Shown here in pieces: positions 20,758 through 28,514 of a stretch of DNA of 29,928 nucleotides; the first letter of the stretch is position 1; each line of letters opens with the position of its first letter. This stretch comes from JBIKLM01 sp044375105 (GTDB taxonomy: Bacteria; Planctomycetota; UBA1135; GCA-002686595), in assembly GCA_044375105.1 (NCBI GenBank), contig JBILNK010000033.1, positions 1-29,928 of the forward strand. Direction: 5' to 3'. The translations under genes and the position numbers were made by a program. Below the pieces are notes generated by a model. That model made no database searches. It was not told the origin of the DNA and saw only the letters and a program-made list of their open reading frames with translations.

Positions 20758-21573
20758 ATGAGAAAACTGATCACCTCCGCGGTGGCTGTCAGCCTCTTCG
20801 GCGGGGCCATGCTGGTTTGGGACCGTCTTTCTCCGAGTCCGGCTCCCAAGGAAGACACAGGCCAGGTGGACTCTGCCTCGCCTCCGGTCAGGGAGCAAGA
20901 GCACCCCATCATCGCTAGCAGGGAGTTGGTCGATTCTCTAGGAGCCCCAGTCGAGCTACCCAGCGTCCACCAACTCACGGTTCGCGATGCTTTGCTAAAG
21001 CTCCATCCACAACTGGACTTTACCAAGATTCCGGACCCCTCGGTTCTGGAGCAGCCGGCTTTCCCGCTAGCCGAGTGGAGTGAGGTGCGGGAAGAGGCGG
21101 AGCGTGGTTTGGTAAGTGCCTATGTTGAGACGCAGGGATACGATCAGCGTCAATTGCTGGCCAAAGCGGTGACGGGCAGTGTCGAAGGCAACCTCGAGCA
21201 ATCGATCGCTGCGGAGGCTGCTGCTCGTCAGATCGAACTCGACTCAACGAGGATCGCCGAGTTGGCGCGCCAACTTGAAGATCGCGGTTTCGAACTCGTT
21301 GAGTGCCAGCGCCGGATCGAGGCAGACCGGCTTCGAGCGGCGATGAGTCGGGTCGGCAGCGGGATGTATGACCGCTTCGAGTACATAACGCGCCCTGCGG
21401 ATGTGCAGCACTCGAGGGGTGGCCGAGATGTTGCGGAGCACGCTTTCTGGAGTGGAAAGGGCTGGGTGGTACAGATGGCTCTCTCGAGTGCAGAGATGCC
21501 CGAATATGTGCAGGCGCTCAAGACACGCAAGCAGGTCTATCGCGCCTTGATCGATGATTTATTTTCCAAGTAG
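20758..21573 (+). CDS. Unknown secreted or membrane-anchored protein in a low-GC segment
   Basis: Not recognised. It is 271 residues. Residues 1-21 (MRKLITSAVAVSLFGGAMLV) are a signal peptide or N-terminal anchor with no lipobox Cys. Residues 25-50 are Pro/Ser-rich. Residues 100-205 are Glu/Arg/Ala-rich and helix-prone (ERGLVSAYVETQGYDQRQLL, then AEAAARQIELDSTRIAELAR), with possible coiled coil. The C-terminal 70 residues are mixed. The ATG at 20758 has AAGG 5 bases upstream, a better ribosome site than most genes here. Codons such as TTG, CTA, TTT and GAT are frequent, unlike the neighbours, suggesting separate origin. It is opposite in direction to the C25-FGE gene and is bracketed by direct repeats. 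Confidence 0.8.
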   Translation: MRKLITSAVAVSLFGGAMLVWDRLSPSPAPKEDTGQVDSASPPVREQEHPIIASRELVDSLGAPVELPSVHQLTVRDALLKLHPQLDFTKIPDPSVLEQPAFPLAEWSEVREEAERGLVSAYVETQGYDQRQLLAKAVTGSVEGNLEQSIAAEAAARQIELDSTRIAELARQLEDRGFELVECQRRIEADRLRAAMSRVGSGMYDRFEYITRPADVQHSRGGRDVAEHAFWSGKGWVVQMALSSAEMPEYVQALKTRKQVYRALIDDLFSK

Positions 21574-21597
21574 AGCGTCGGCACCTGCGACGACGCT
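21574..21597 (+). terminator. Hairpin right after the unknown gene
   Basis: AGCGTCG (21574-21580) and CGACGCT (21591-21597) form a 7-bp stem directly after the TAG stop. There is no T-tract, so termination is tentative. Confidence 0.4.
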
Positions 21598-21647
21598 GCC
21601 TGGGGAGTCCCGTATGTGACGGGTCGACAACGACAGACAGTTGCGGT

Positions 21648-24311
21648 CTAGCGCACTGGCCGTCCGGGGCGGATGCCGGTGGAGCGGCTTTCGTTGGTGG
21701 GGCTGGTGCGGTAGCGCTCGGAGACGCGCAGCAGGGGTGCGGCGTTCATGTAGCTGCCGCCGCGGGCGACGATGCCGGTGTCCTCTGGGCTGGGGGCGGG
21801 CTCCGGGGGCAGGCGGCGGCCGTCGCCGGGGCGGGCGGGGAGGTCGTAGGGCAGGTAGCGGTCGTCGACCCACTCCCACAGGTTGCCGAGCATGTCGCAC
21901 AGGCCGAAGGCGTTGGGCGCAAAGCTGCCCACCGGCGCGTGCAGGGTGAAGCCGTCGCTGACCTCGGCGCTGATCGTCCAGCCGGGCGAGCCGCCGTTGT
22001 CGCGCGCGAAGGCGTCCGCCAGGTTGGCCTGGCCAGCCAGATCCGCCGGGCGATCGCCGCGCAGGAACACGGACTCGCTGCCGGCGCGCGCGGCGTATTC
22101 CCACTGGACCTCGCTGGGCAGCTCGAGCTCGAGCCGCCGGAGCACCTCGCGGGCCGCGAGCCAATGCACGCGGTCCACGGGGAACTCGGGGCCGCTGCGG
22201 CGCTCGCTCGGATTCTGGCCGGTCAAGCAGAGCCACTGCCCCTGGGTCAGCTCGTACTTGGAGAGCAGGAACGGGTCCAGGTCGATGCTCGCAACCGGCG
22301 CCTCGTCGAGTTCGGCCGCCGGGTCGAAGCGCGGCGCGCCCTGGGTTCCGGGGGTGCCCTGCCCGAGCTTGGTGAAGGCGCCGCTCTTGGCTTGCACGAC
22401 TTCCTGGGCCACGTTGCCATCGTCGTCGCGGCCGGTGACGTTGATCGTGCCCAGGGTCTGCGGGCCGAGCGGGATGCTGACCGGCCCGCTGGGCCCGGCT
22501 TGGAAGGCGACCAACAGCTCCGTGGGCAGGGCCGGGTCGAAGGGCGGCTTGTAGGCGCTGACCAGCACGTTCGGCACCGGGGCGCCCAGAGCGTCGACCA
22601 CGCCGACCACCTGCGGGCAGGCGCCGCTGCACAGGGGCACGACGCTCGGCAGCAAGAGATCGAGGGGCCGCGGGGGCGCGGCGCGCAGGCGCGTGGCGGG
22701 GCAGCCCAGGAGTCCGTAGCGCCAGCCGTCGGGGCTCTTCGGCAGGGCCGCGGCGAGGCGCTCTTCGGCCAGCGCCAGCAGCGGTCCCTGGGTGCGCAGC
22801 CCGGCCTCGAAGGCCAGTTCGAACAGGTCGCGCAGCAAACGGCGATTGCCCCGGTTTTGCGTCGCCCGGGCCGCGCCGTAGTGGGCCAAGGCGCCGGCCT
22901 TCGCGAGCAGCCAGGTCTCGCCCAACGAGTCCCCCAGGTCGATCGCGCCCTGATGGCAGGACAGGGACCAGACCACGGGCGCGAAGGGCGTGCTCAGCGC
23001 GGCCAGATCGTCCTTGTGCAGGGTGCCCAGGTCGCCGCCGACCACGCCGAACTGGGTCCAGCCGTTGCTGGTGCCGTGCCCGCGATAGCACAGGAGCCCG
23101 CGGCCCTGGGCCAATTGGCCCAGCACGGCCTGGTCGCTGCTGGAGGCCTGTGACCCGAATTGGGTGCTGAAGCCGAGCGGGGCCGCGTAGCTGCCCGCCA
23201 GCAGCGCCTGGGCCTCCGCTTGGAAGCCGCCGGGAGCGCCGGCCTGGTGGGTGGCCAGGGTCAAGCGGCCGTAGTCGTGGCCCGGGTCCTTGTCGAGCTC
23301 ATAGGCGATCTGGCGCGCGATCAGCGCCGGGATCTGTCCGGCGTCGTCGACCGGCCAGCGGCCGACGAAGATCGATTCGGTGCCCTGCGGGCTGCCGCTG
23401 GGGCTGCCGTAGGGATCGTCGCTGGGGGGCGCGCCGGGCGTCGGAGCGCTGGCGGGGGGCAGCAGCTGTGCGTCGCCGACCAGCAGGGCGTAGCGCTCGG
23501 CGCTCGCCGGCCCCGCGGCGCTCCAGGCCGCCAAACCCGCGCGGATCGCGGCCGCGCCGCTGCCGGGCAGGGACTCGAGGGGCAACAGCGCGACCTCGAA
23601 GCCGGTCGCGCGGCGGTGCTCGATCCAGGGCGCCAGTGCCGGGGCGAAGGCCGCGGGCGCCACGATCGCGTAGCGGCCCAGGTACGGGCCGGCCTCCGGA
23701 TAGAGCCCGGAAACGGCGCTGAAATTGACCGCTTCGAGGCTCAGCAAGCGGCGCTGGTCGCGGCTCAGGGGCGTGCTGCTGGATGCGCCGACGTGGGCGT
23801 AGGTGTAGCGCGTGCGGCGCGCGATCAGCACCCGGTTCAGGGCCGGATCGAAGCGTACGGGGAACAGCTCGGGCCGCGCCCCGCGGGCGCCCGAGAGCAG
23901 CAGGCCCGGCGCGGCGGCGGCGCTGGCCTGCTGCGCGGGCCAGGGGCCGAAGGAGCTGTACAGGGCCCCATCGATGCTGAACTGCTCCGGCGTGCCGTCG
24001 GGGTCGCCCGCGCCCGGGTCGCCATCGTCCAGGGCCGGCTCGGGCTGCGGATAGACCCGCGCCGAGAGCGTGATCAGGCCGCCTGGGGCGACGCTCAGCC
24101 CGGTCAGCTGGGCCGCGCTGGCGCTGGTCGGCAGGGCCAAGGTCGGCCGCAGGGCCGGCAGCTCGGGGGCTCCGGTTTGGTCCACCAGGCCGAGCCCGGG
24201 GAAATCGAAGCGGGTGTAGGTCACGCCGTCCGGGCCGGTCAGGGTCTGGCGGAAGTAGCCGTGCAGCACGAGCTCGAACTCGCCCTGCTGGCTGCCGCTG
24301 GCGGGCAGCAT
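21648..24311 (-). CDS. Gingipain-like (C25) cysteine protease fused to an FGE-sulfatase-fold domain
   Basis: An 887-residue protein, probably exported in its original form. Residues 1-205 resemble a beta-rich gingipain propeptide. Residues 210-480 look like the C25 caspase-fold protease: YAIVAPAAFAPAL, YALLVGDAQLLPP, ESIFVGRWPV, the catalytic-His motif YRGHGTSNGW near 409 and the catalytic-Cys motif SLSCHQGAID near 450. A beta-sandwich linker follows. Residues about 665-887 are an FGE-sulfatase fold (LSKYELTQGQW, LPSEVQWEYAARAG, MLGNLWEWVDDRY, RGGSYMN, TNESRSTGIR). The two active-site cysteines of true formylglycine-generating enzyme are absent, so this domain is more likely structural or ligand-binding. 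The ATG at 24311 is only the first start after an in-frame TAG. The natural start was probably 24503 (see next entry). The gene may therefore be inactive. Confidence 0.85.
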   Translation of the reverse strand: MLPASGSQQGEFELVLHGYFRQTLTGPDGVTYTRFDFPGLGLVDQTGAPELPALRPTLALPTSASAAQLTGLSVAPGGLITLSARVYPQPEPALDDGDPGAGDPDGTPEQFSIDGALYSSFGPWPAQQASAAAAPGLLLSGARGARPELFPVRFDPALNRVLIARRTRYTYAHVGASSSTPLSRDQRRLLSLEAVNFSAVSGLYPEAGPYLGRYAIVAPAAFAPALAPWIEHRRATGFEVALLPLESLPGSGAAAIRAGLAAWSAAGPASAERYALLVGDAQLLPPASAPTPGAPPSDDPYGSPSGSPQGTESIFVGRWPVDDAGQIPALIARQIAYELDKDPGHDYGRLTLATHQAGAPGGFQAEAQALLAGSYAAPLGFSTQFGSQASSSDQAVLGQLAQGRGLLCYRGHGTSNGWTQFGVVGGDLGTLHKDDLAALSTPFAPVVWSLSCHQGAIDLGDSLGETWLLAKAGALAHYGAARATQNRGNRRLLRDLFELAFEAGLRTQGPLLALAEERLAAALPKSPDGWRYGLLGCPATRLRAAPPRPLDLLLPSVVPLCSGACPQVVGVVDALGAPVPNVLVSAYKPPFDPALPTELLVAFQAGPSGPVSIPLGPQTLGTINVTGRDDDGNVAQEVVQAKSGAFTKLGQGTPGTQGAPRFDPAAELDEAPVASIDLDPFLLSKYELTQGQWLCLTGQNPSERRSGPEFPVDRVHWLAAREVLRRLELELPSEVQWEYAARAGSESVFLRGDRPADLAGQANLADAFARDNGGSPGWTISAEVSDGFTLHAPVGSFAPNAFGLCDMLGNLWEWVDDRYLPYDLPARPGDGRRLPPEPAPSPEDTGIVARGGSYMNAAPLLRVSERYRTSPTNESRSTGIRPGRPVR
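21669..21736. repeat. Direct repeat, right copy (3' end of the C25-FGE gene)
   Basis: Partner of 20429-20496: 37 identical bases, then 62 of 68 overall. It encodes the end of the FGE-fold domain. Confidence 0.92.
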
Positions 24312-24503
24312 CTGGATCTCGGCGGGCTGACCGACCGGGGCGCCGGGGGACAGGGGCGCCCAGGTCTGGGCCTATGCGGGCGCGCTCCAGAGCAGCAGCG
24401 GCAGCAGGGCGGCCAGGCCGAGTCGGCGGGCAGGGCTGGGCTGGGGGCCGCCCGCGGGGAAGGGTTCGGGGCTCACGGGGATCTGGCGGGGCGATGGGGT
24501 CAT
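24312..24503 (-). pseudogene. Stranded signal peptide, cut from the C25-FGE gene by an amber codon
   Basis: Starting at the ATG 24501-24503, the same frame as the C25-FGE gene encodes a 43-residue signal-peptide-like sequence: a long n-region, ARR, the hydrophobic core LGLAALLPLLLW and SAPA. It then meets TAG at 24372-24374. Directly after it, AQTWAPLSPGAP continues in frame into the protease. A TGG (Trp) codon here would give APAWAQTW, a normal signal-peptidase site. The simplest reading is a Trp-to-amber mutation or sequencing error. Stop-codon readthrough is possible but less likely. Confidence 0.75.
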
Positions 24504-24829
24504 CGGAGCAAGGGCGGGGGCCGCCCGGCCACGCCCCAGGGGCGCGCGCCGGCCGACAGGGATTCTGAAAAAAATCCGCGGCTTCGGGGGGAGCGCTCGG
24601 GCGCTGGGGCAGCCGCCGGCGGCGGCTTCGCCCCAGGCTCGGGGCTTGAAGTGGCCCCGCGGCGAGCGGCCCCCCGCGGCTCGGGGCGGGCTCGGCCCCG
24701 GCGATCCAAGGCCTCGGCGGGGTCCCGCGAGCGCTGTCCGCGGGCCCGGCGGGAGCCCGCCGTGCTCGCCGGCTCCGACGATTCCCCGCCGCCGCCGAGG
24801 TCTCGAGATCCCCGAGGATACCCCGGGCC
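24504..24829. other. Spacer between the sigma factor and the C25-FGE gene
   Basis: 326 bases, GC-rich except for an A-rich patch TGAAAAAAATCC near 24566-24577. No gene is recognised. It should hold the promoter of the leftward C25-FGE gene. Confidence 0.5.
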
Positions 24830-25459
24830 TCAATCCCGGCTGCCGCGCTCGAGTTCGCGCCGCAGGAACGCCTGGGCCAGGCGCCAGTCGCGCTCGACGA
24901 CCCCCAGGACCCGGGCGGCCTCCGCGTTGTCGAGGCCTCCGAAGAAGCGCAATTCGACCAATTTCGCCTTGCGCGGATCGACCGACGCCAGGGCATCCAG
25001 GGCCTGCTCCAGGGCCTGCTCCAGGGCCAGCAGGTCCAGCGGGTCGGTGTCTCCGCGCACCCCCCGGGGCCCCTCGCTGCCCGAGAAGCCCTCGGTCCAG
25101 GTCACCGCCGCCTGGCCGCCGCCGCGCTTTTCGGCGCGCTTGCGCTCCGCATGGCTGCCCAGGATGCACCGCATGGCCAAGGCCGCCAGCGCCAGGAAGT
25201 GGGCCCGATCGCGGAAGCGCGCCTGGGTCTGGGCTTCGAGCTTGAGCCACACCTCGTGCACCAGGGCCGTGGGCGCCAGGGTGTGCCCCGCGCGCTCCCC
25301 GGCCAGCTGCCGGGCCGCCAGGCGCCGCAGCTCGTCGTAGACCAGCGGCAGCACCTCGCCCGAGGGCTGCGATTGCCCCGCGCTGCCTCGCCCCGGCTCT
25401 CGTGCCGCGGGATGCGGGCACCGAGGCCCGCGGGCCGGCCGGATCGGCGGTCTGGGCAC
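24830..25459 (-). CDS. ECF-type RNA polymerase sigma factor
   Basis: Directs RNA polymerase to a special promoter set. It has up to 209 residues. Region sigma-2 is seen as LPLVYDELRRLAARQLAGER, HTLAPTALVHEVWLKL and FLALAALAMRCIL, and sigma-4 as VDPRKAKLVELRFFGGLDNA and VVERDWRLAQAFLRREL. This wording matches the sigma-factor group abundant in Planctomycetota and Acidobacteria. The C-terminus is complete. The N-terminus is odd: the usual TxLLxxWxxGD helix before LPLVYDELRR is replaced by a Pro/Arg-rich stretch, so the GTG start at 25459 is uncertain or the 5' end is damaged. No anti-sigma factor or protein kinase lies nearby. The leftward C25-FGE gene could be a target. Confidence 0.85.
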   Translation of the reverse strand: MPRPPIRPARGPRCPHPAAREPGRGSAGQSQPSGEVLPLVYDELRRLAARQLAGERAGHTLAPTALVHEVWLKLEAQTQARFRDRAHFLALAALAMRCILGSHAERKRAEKRGGGQAAVTWTEGFSGSEGPRGVRGDTDPLDLLALEQALEQALDALASVDPRKAKLVELRFFGGLDNAEAARVLGVVERDWRLAQAFLRRELERGSRD

Positions 25460-25511
25460 AGCCCGAGGCGACCGCGCCGAGACCGCCGGGTTCCCTGCGA
25501 CCGTCCGAACG

Positions 25512-26696
25512 TCAGAAGGCCTGGAACAGGACCGCGGTGAAGGTCGCGATCGGCGCGGCCTCGCGATAGTCCTCGAGGCTGCGGGTCAACGTTCGCAGGG
25601 CCAGCTCGAGCTGCTCGTAGATCGTGTCCTCCATCACCAGGCGCCCGAGCGTGCCCTCGCCGGCGGCGACCTGCTTGGAGACCGCGCGCAGGTCGGCCAT
25701 GAAATCCCGCGCCAGCACGTACAGCTCGTCGGACTCGAGCAGCTTGCCGATCGTGCCGGTCGATTGGCCGGACATCAGCGCCCCCAGGGTGCCTTCGCCG
25801 CGCTCCAGGCGGTCGGTGACCTCGCGGATGTTCTGGGCGATGTCGCGCAGCTGCTGCGCCACCTGCTCGTCCTTAAGCAGCACCTTGGCCACCGAATCCT
25901 GTCCGTCGTCGGCGGTCAGCTTGGCCACGTTGTCGAAGGCGCTGGAGGCGTTGTCGATCGCGTCGGCGACCCGCTGGCGCAGGGCCGGATCGGAGAGCAG
26001 CGCGGCCACGACGCCCTCGCCCTCGCGCGCCTCGGCGATCACCGCGCGCACGTCTTCGCCCACGCCGCGCCAGGTCTCGTAGAACTCGTTGCTGGCCAGC
26101 AGGGCGCCCAGGCTGCCGCGGCCGGCGGCCAGATCGGCGCTGATCTTGCGCAGATCGGCGGTCGCGGCGTTCAGATTCGCCAGGGTCTCGGTCAGGTTGG
26201 TGCCGGCGCCGCCCGCGCGCAGCTCCTCGATCAGCGCGCCCAGGCTGTCGCCGACCGAGCCGAGGCCCGAGAGCGCCGCGAAGGGGTCCTTGCCGATGGT
26301 CGCTTCGAGCGCCTGGCCGGGGGGCAGGTCGAGGGGCGGCGCTGCCGCGCTGCCGGGCTCGATGCGCACCACGTGGCCACCCAGCAGGGTCGCGTCGACG
26401 ACCTCGATGCTGTAATCCTGCTTGAGCGTCACCGCCTGCTCCATCAGCAGCGCCAAGGTCACCCGGCGATCGCGGGGCGCGCTCGGATCGAGCTCGATGC
26501 GCTCGACCCGCCCCAAGCGCACACCGGCGACCTGCACCGAGTCCCCGTCGCGCAGGCCGCGGGCTTCCGGCAGCTGCACGGTCAGGCGGATCGACTCGCC
26601 GAATAGGCTGGCGTCGGTGAAGAACAGGGTGTAGGCCCCGAACAGGCACAGCACCGAGAGCAGGAACAATCCGAGCAGGAAGTGACGCGTGGCCAT
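25512..26696 (-). CDS. mlaD: MlaD/MCE-domain phospholipid-binding protein
   Basis: Periplasmic substrate-binding part of an Mla-type phospholipid transporter, anchored in the inner membrane. It is 394 residues, longer than E. coli MlaD (183). Residues 1-27 form the TM anchor (HFLLGLFLLSVLCLFGAYTL). Residues 37-115 are the MCE domain (VQLPEARGLRDGDSVQVAGV, LGRVERIEL, ATLLGGHVVRIEPG). Residues 140-394 are a long helical region with repeated GxGTLGxLxxD/S patterns (GRGSLGALLAS, GEGVVAALLSD, GEGTLGALMSG, GEGTLGRLVME), as in long MCE proteins thought to form tube-like bundles. It ends in LFQAF. It follows mlaF on the same strand after 226 bases. Confidence 0.93.
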   Translation of the reverse strand: MATRHFLLGLFLLSVLCLFGAYTLFFTDASLFGESIRLTVQLPEARGLRDGDSVQVAGVRLGRVERIELDPSAPRDRRVTLALLMEQAVTLKQDYSIEVVDATLLGGHVVRIEPGSAAAPPLDLPPGQALEATIGKDPFAALSGLGSVGDSLGALIEELRAGGAGTNLTETLANLNAATADLRKISADLAAGRGSLGALLASNEFYETWRGVGEDVRAVIAEAREGEGVVAALLSDPALRQRVADAIDNASSAFDNVAKLTADDGQDSVAKVLLKDEQVAQQLRDIAQNIREVTDRLERGEGTLGALMSGQSTGTIGKLLESDELYVLARDFMADLRAVSKQVAAGEGTLGRLVMEDTIYEQLELALRTLTRSLEDYREAAPIATFTAVLFQAF

Positions 26697-26714
26697 CGGC
26701 GGAGAGGAGCGCGC

Positions 26715-26737
26715 GGGGCGGGCGGTGGGCGACGGGG
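26715..26737 (+). other. G-quadruplex-capable run in the mlaF-mlaD gap
   Basis: Four G-runs of three or more with short loops (GGGG-C-GGG-CGGT-GGG-CGAC-GGGG) lie on the plus strand, the template strand of the operon. The 226-base gap is otherwise a G-rich plus-strand stretch with no gene. A structural effect on transcription is inference. Confidence 0.4.
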
Positions 26738-26922
26738 CGGAGGCGGAGTGGGCGGGGGAGCGGGGGCGAGCGCTTCAGGGCCGCGGGGCGTCGGCGGGGA
26801 GCGTCGGCTGCCTGCGGCGGGTCAGAGGGCAGGGGGGCCCGCGGCAGATGGGCAGGGGGCGAGGGGGCGGCGGGAGCTGTCGCGGGCGGGCGGACCCGCG
26901 GGAGCAGGGGGGCCGCGGCGCT

Positions 26923-27714
26923 TCAATCGACGTGTTCGCCGAGGAAGCGCCGCAGCCGCGGATGGTCGCTGTGCAGGAAGTCGTGCGTCGGCGCGTCGAC
27001 CACGATCTTGCCGGCTTCGAGCAGCACGACCCGATCGGCGACCGTGCGCACGCAGGCGACCTCGTGGCTGATCACGATCGAGGTGATCGGCAGGCTCTCC
27101 TGCAGGCCGCGGATCAGGCGGTTGATCGAGGCCGAGATCTCCGGGTCGAGCCCGGCGTTGGGCTCGTCGTAGAGGATGATCTCCGGGTCCGTGATCAAGG
27201 CCCGCGCCAGGCCCACGCGCTTGCGCATGCCCCCGGAGAGCTCGCCCGGGAACTTGTCCCAGGTGTCCGGCAGGTGCACGAGCTCGAGCTTGTGCTGGAC
27301 CCGCTCGCGGATCTCGGCCTCGGACAGGCGCGTCTTCTCGCGCAACGGCAGGGCGATGTTTTCCCCCACGCTGAGCCAGTTGATCAGGGCCCCGTCCTGG
27401 AATAGGTAGCCCATGCGGCGGCGCAGCAGGGCCAGCTCCGGCTTCCTGATGGTCCCCATGTCGTAGCCCGCCACCAGCACGCGGCCCGCATCGGGCTTGA
27501 TCAGGCCCACGATGTGGCGCAGCGTCACCGACTTGCCGGTGCCCGAGGGGCCCATGATCACCAGGCAGCGACCGGCTTGGATGTCGAGGTCTAAGCCGTC
27601 CAGCACGACCTTCTTGCCGAAGGCCTTCTTGACCCCTTCGAAGCGGATCAGGGGCTCGCCCGGCGGGGCGCCGGCGGCCGGGGCCGCCGCTGTTTGGAGC
27701 TCGTCCTGGGCCAT
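26923..27714 (-). CDS. mlaF: Mla-type ABC transporter ATPase
   Basis: Cytoplasmic ATPase that drives phospholipid movement with MlaE and MlaD. It is 263 residues, normal length. Walker A GPSGTGKS is at 55-62, Q-loop in YLFQDGALINWLSV, ABC signature LSGGMRKRVGLARAL, Walker B IILYDEP followed by NAGLDP, and H-loop VISHEV. The sequence ends RRFLGEHVD. The ATG at 27712-27714 begins 2 bases after the mlaE stop, so translation is coupled. The N-terminal Ala/Pro stretch before residue 20 is probably disordered. All catalytic motifs are intact. Confidence 0.97.
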   Translation of the reverse strand: MAQDELQTAAAPAAGAPPGEPLIRFEGVKKAFGKKVVLDGLDLDIQAGRCLVIMGPSGTGKSVTLRHIVGLIKPDAGRVLVAGYDMGTIRKPELALLRRRMGYLFQDGALINWLSVGENIALPLREKTRLSEAEIRERVQHKLELVHLPDTWDKFPGELSGGMRKRVGLARALITDPEIILYDEPNAGLDPEISASINRLIRGLQESLPITSIVISHEVACVRTVADRVVLLEAGKIVVDAPTHDFLHSDHPRLRRFLGEHVD

Positions 27715-27716
27715 GG

Positions 27717-28496
27717 TCAGCCGGAGTAGAAGACCCAGGTCAAGAAGTAGTTGACCACGATGATGGCGATGATCGAGTCGCGCACCGCCGTGCGGGTCGC
27801 GCGGCCGACACCCAGGGCGCCGCCGCGGGCTTGCACGCCGGCGGTGCAGGCGATCGCCGCGATCAGGGCGCCGAACACGAACGATTTGAACAGGCCCACG
27901 GCCACGTCCTTGGGGAAGGCGAACCAGGTCACCGAATCGCGCAGGGAGTCGAAGGCGCCATCCAGGTAGAGCCGCGTGCTGACCTCCAGCTGGCTTTGGG
28001 CCACCAGCGCGCCGCCCAGGATGCCGATGCCGTCGCAGATCAGGGTCAGCAGAGGCCCGGCGATGGCCAGGGCCACCAGGCGCGGCATGACCAGGTAATC
28101 GTCCCGATCGATCGAGAGGATCTCGAGGGCCGAGAGCTCGTCCGAGACCGACATGGTGCCCAGCTCGGCGGCCACCGCGCTGCCCACCGTGGCCGCCAGG
28201 ACGATGCCGGTGATGAACGGTCCCATCTCGCGGGCGATCGACAGGGCCACGATCGGCCCGATCTGGTCCTGCTGCCCGAAGCGCGCCAGCTCGATGCCCG
28301 TCTGCAGGGCCAGGATCATGCCCGAGAACAGGCCCACCAGCAGCACCACATGGACCACCTGAACCGCCGCCACGTAGAGCTGGTCGGCGATCTGGCCCCG
28401 CCGGCGCCAGGCGCGCGGCAGGTAGCGCCCGGCGCTGAGCAGCAGCAGGAGCTGGTAGCCCAGGTCGGCGCACAGGCGGCGGAAGATTTCGAACAT
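27717..28496 (-). CDS. mlaE: MlaE-type ABC transporter permease
   Basis: Inner-membrane permease of the phospholipid transporter. It is 259 residues, as in the family. An amphipathic N-terminal helix (1-20) is followed by about five or six TM segments: VVHVVLLVGLFSGMILALQT, FITGIVLAATVGSAVAAELG, LVALAIAGPLLTLICDGIGI, LFKSFVFGALIAAIACTAGV and IIAIIVVNYFLTWVFYS. The coupling motif ELGTMSVSDELSALEIL and REMGPFITG are typical. The ATG is at 28494-28496, 18 bases after the stop of the upstream repeat gene on the same strand. Confidence 0.97.
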   Translation of the reverse strand: MFEIFRRLCADLGYQLLLLLSAGRYLPRAWRRRGQIADQLYVAAVQVVHVVLLVGLFSGMILALQTGIELARFGQQDQIGPIVALSIAREMGPFITGIVLAATVGSAVAAELGTMSVSDELSALEILSIDRDDYLVMPRLVALAIAGPLLTLICDGIGILGGALVAQSQLEVSTRLYLDGAFDSLRDSVTWFAFPKDVAVGLFKSFVFGALIAAIACTAGVQARGGALGVGRATRTAVRDSIIAIIVVNYFLTWVFYSG

Positions 28497-28514
28497 GGGG
28501 GGGAGCGCGCGGGT

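Noticed and set aside
20429..21736. Diversity-generating retroelement (template and variable repeats at an FGE-fold gene end)
   Set aside because: FGE-fold gene ends are typical targets, so this was considered. But the two copies differ at G, T and C positions as well as A, the repeat is short, and no reverse transcriptase or accessory gene is in the window.
23160..25340. 726-residue plus-strand frame opposite the protease and sigma-factor genes
   Set aside because: Antisense shadow with biased composition. The minus strand carries protease and sigma-factor motifs.
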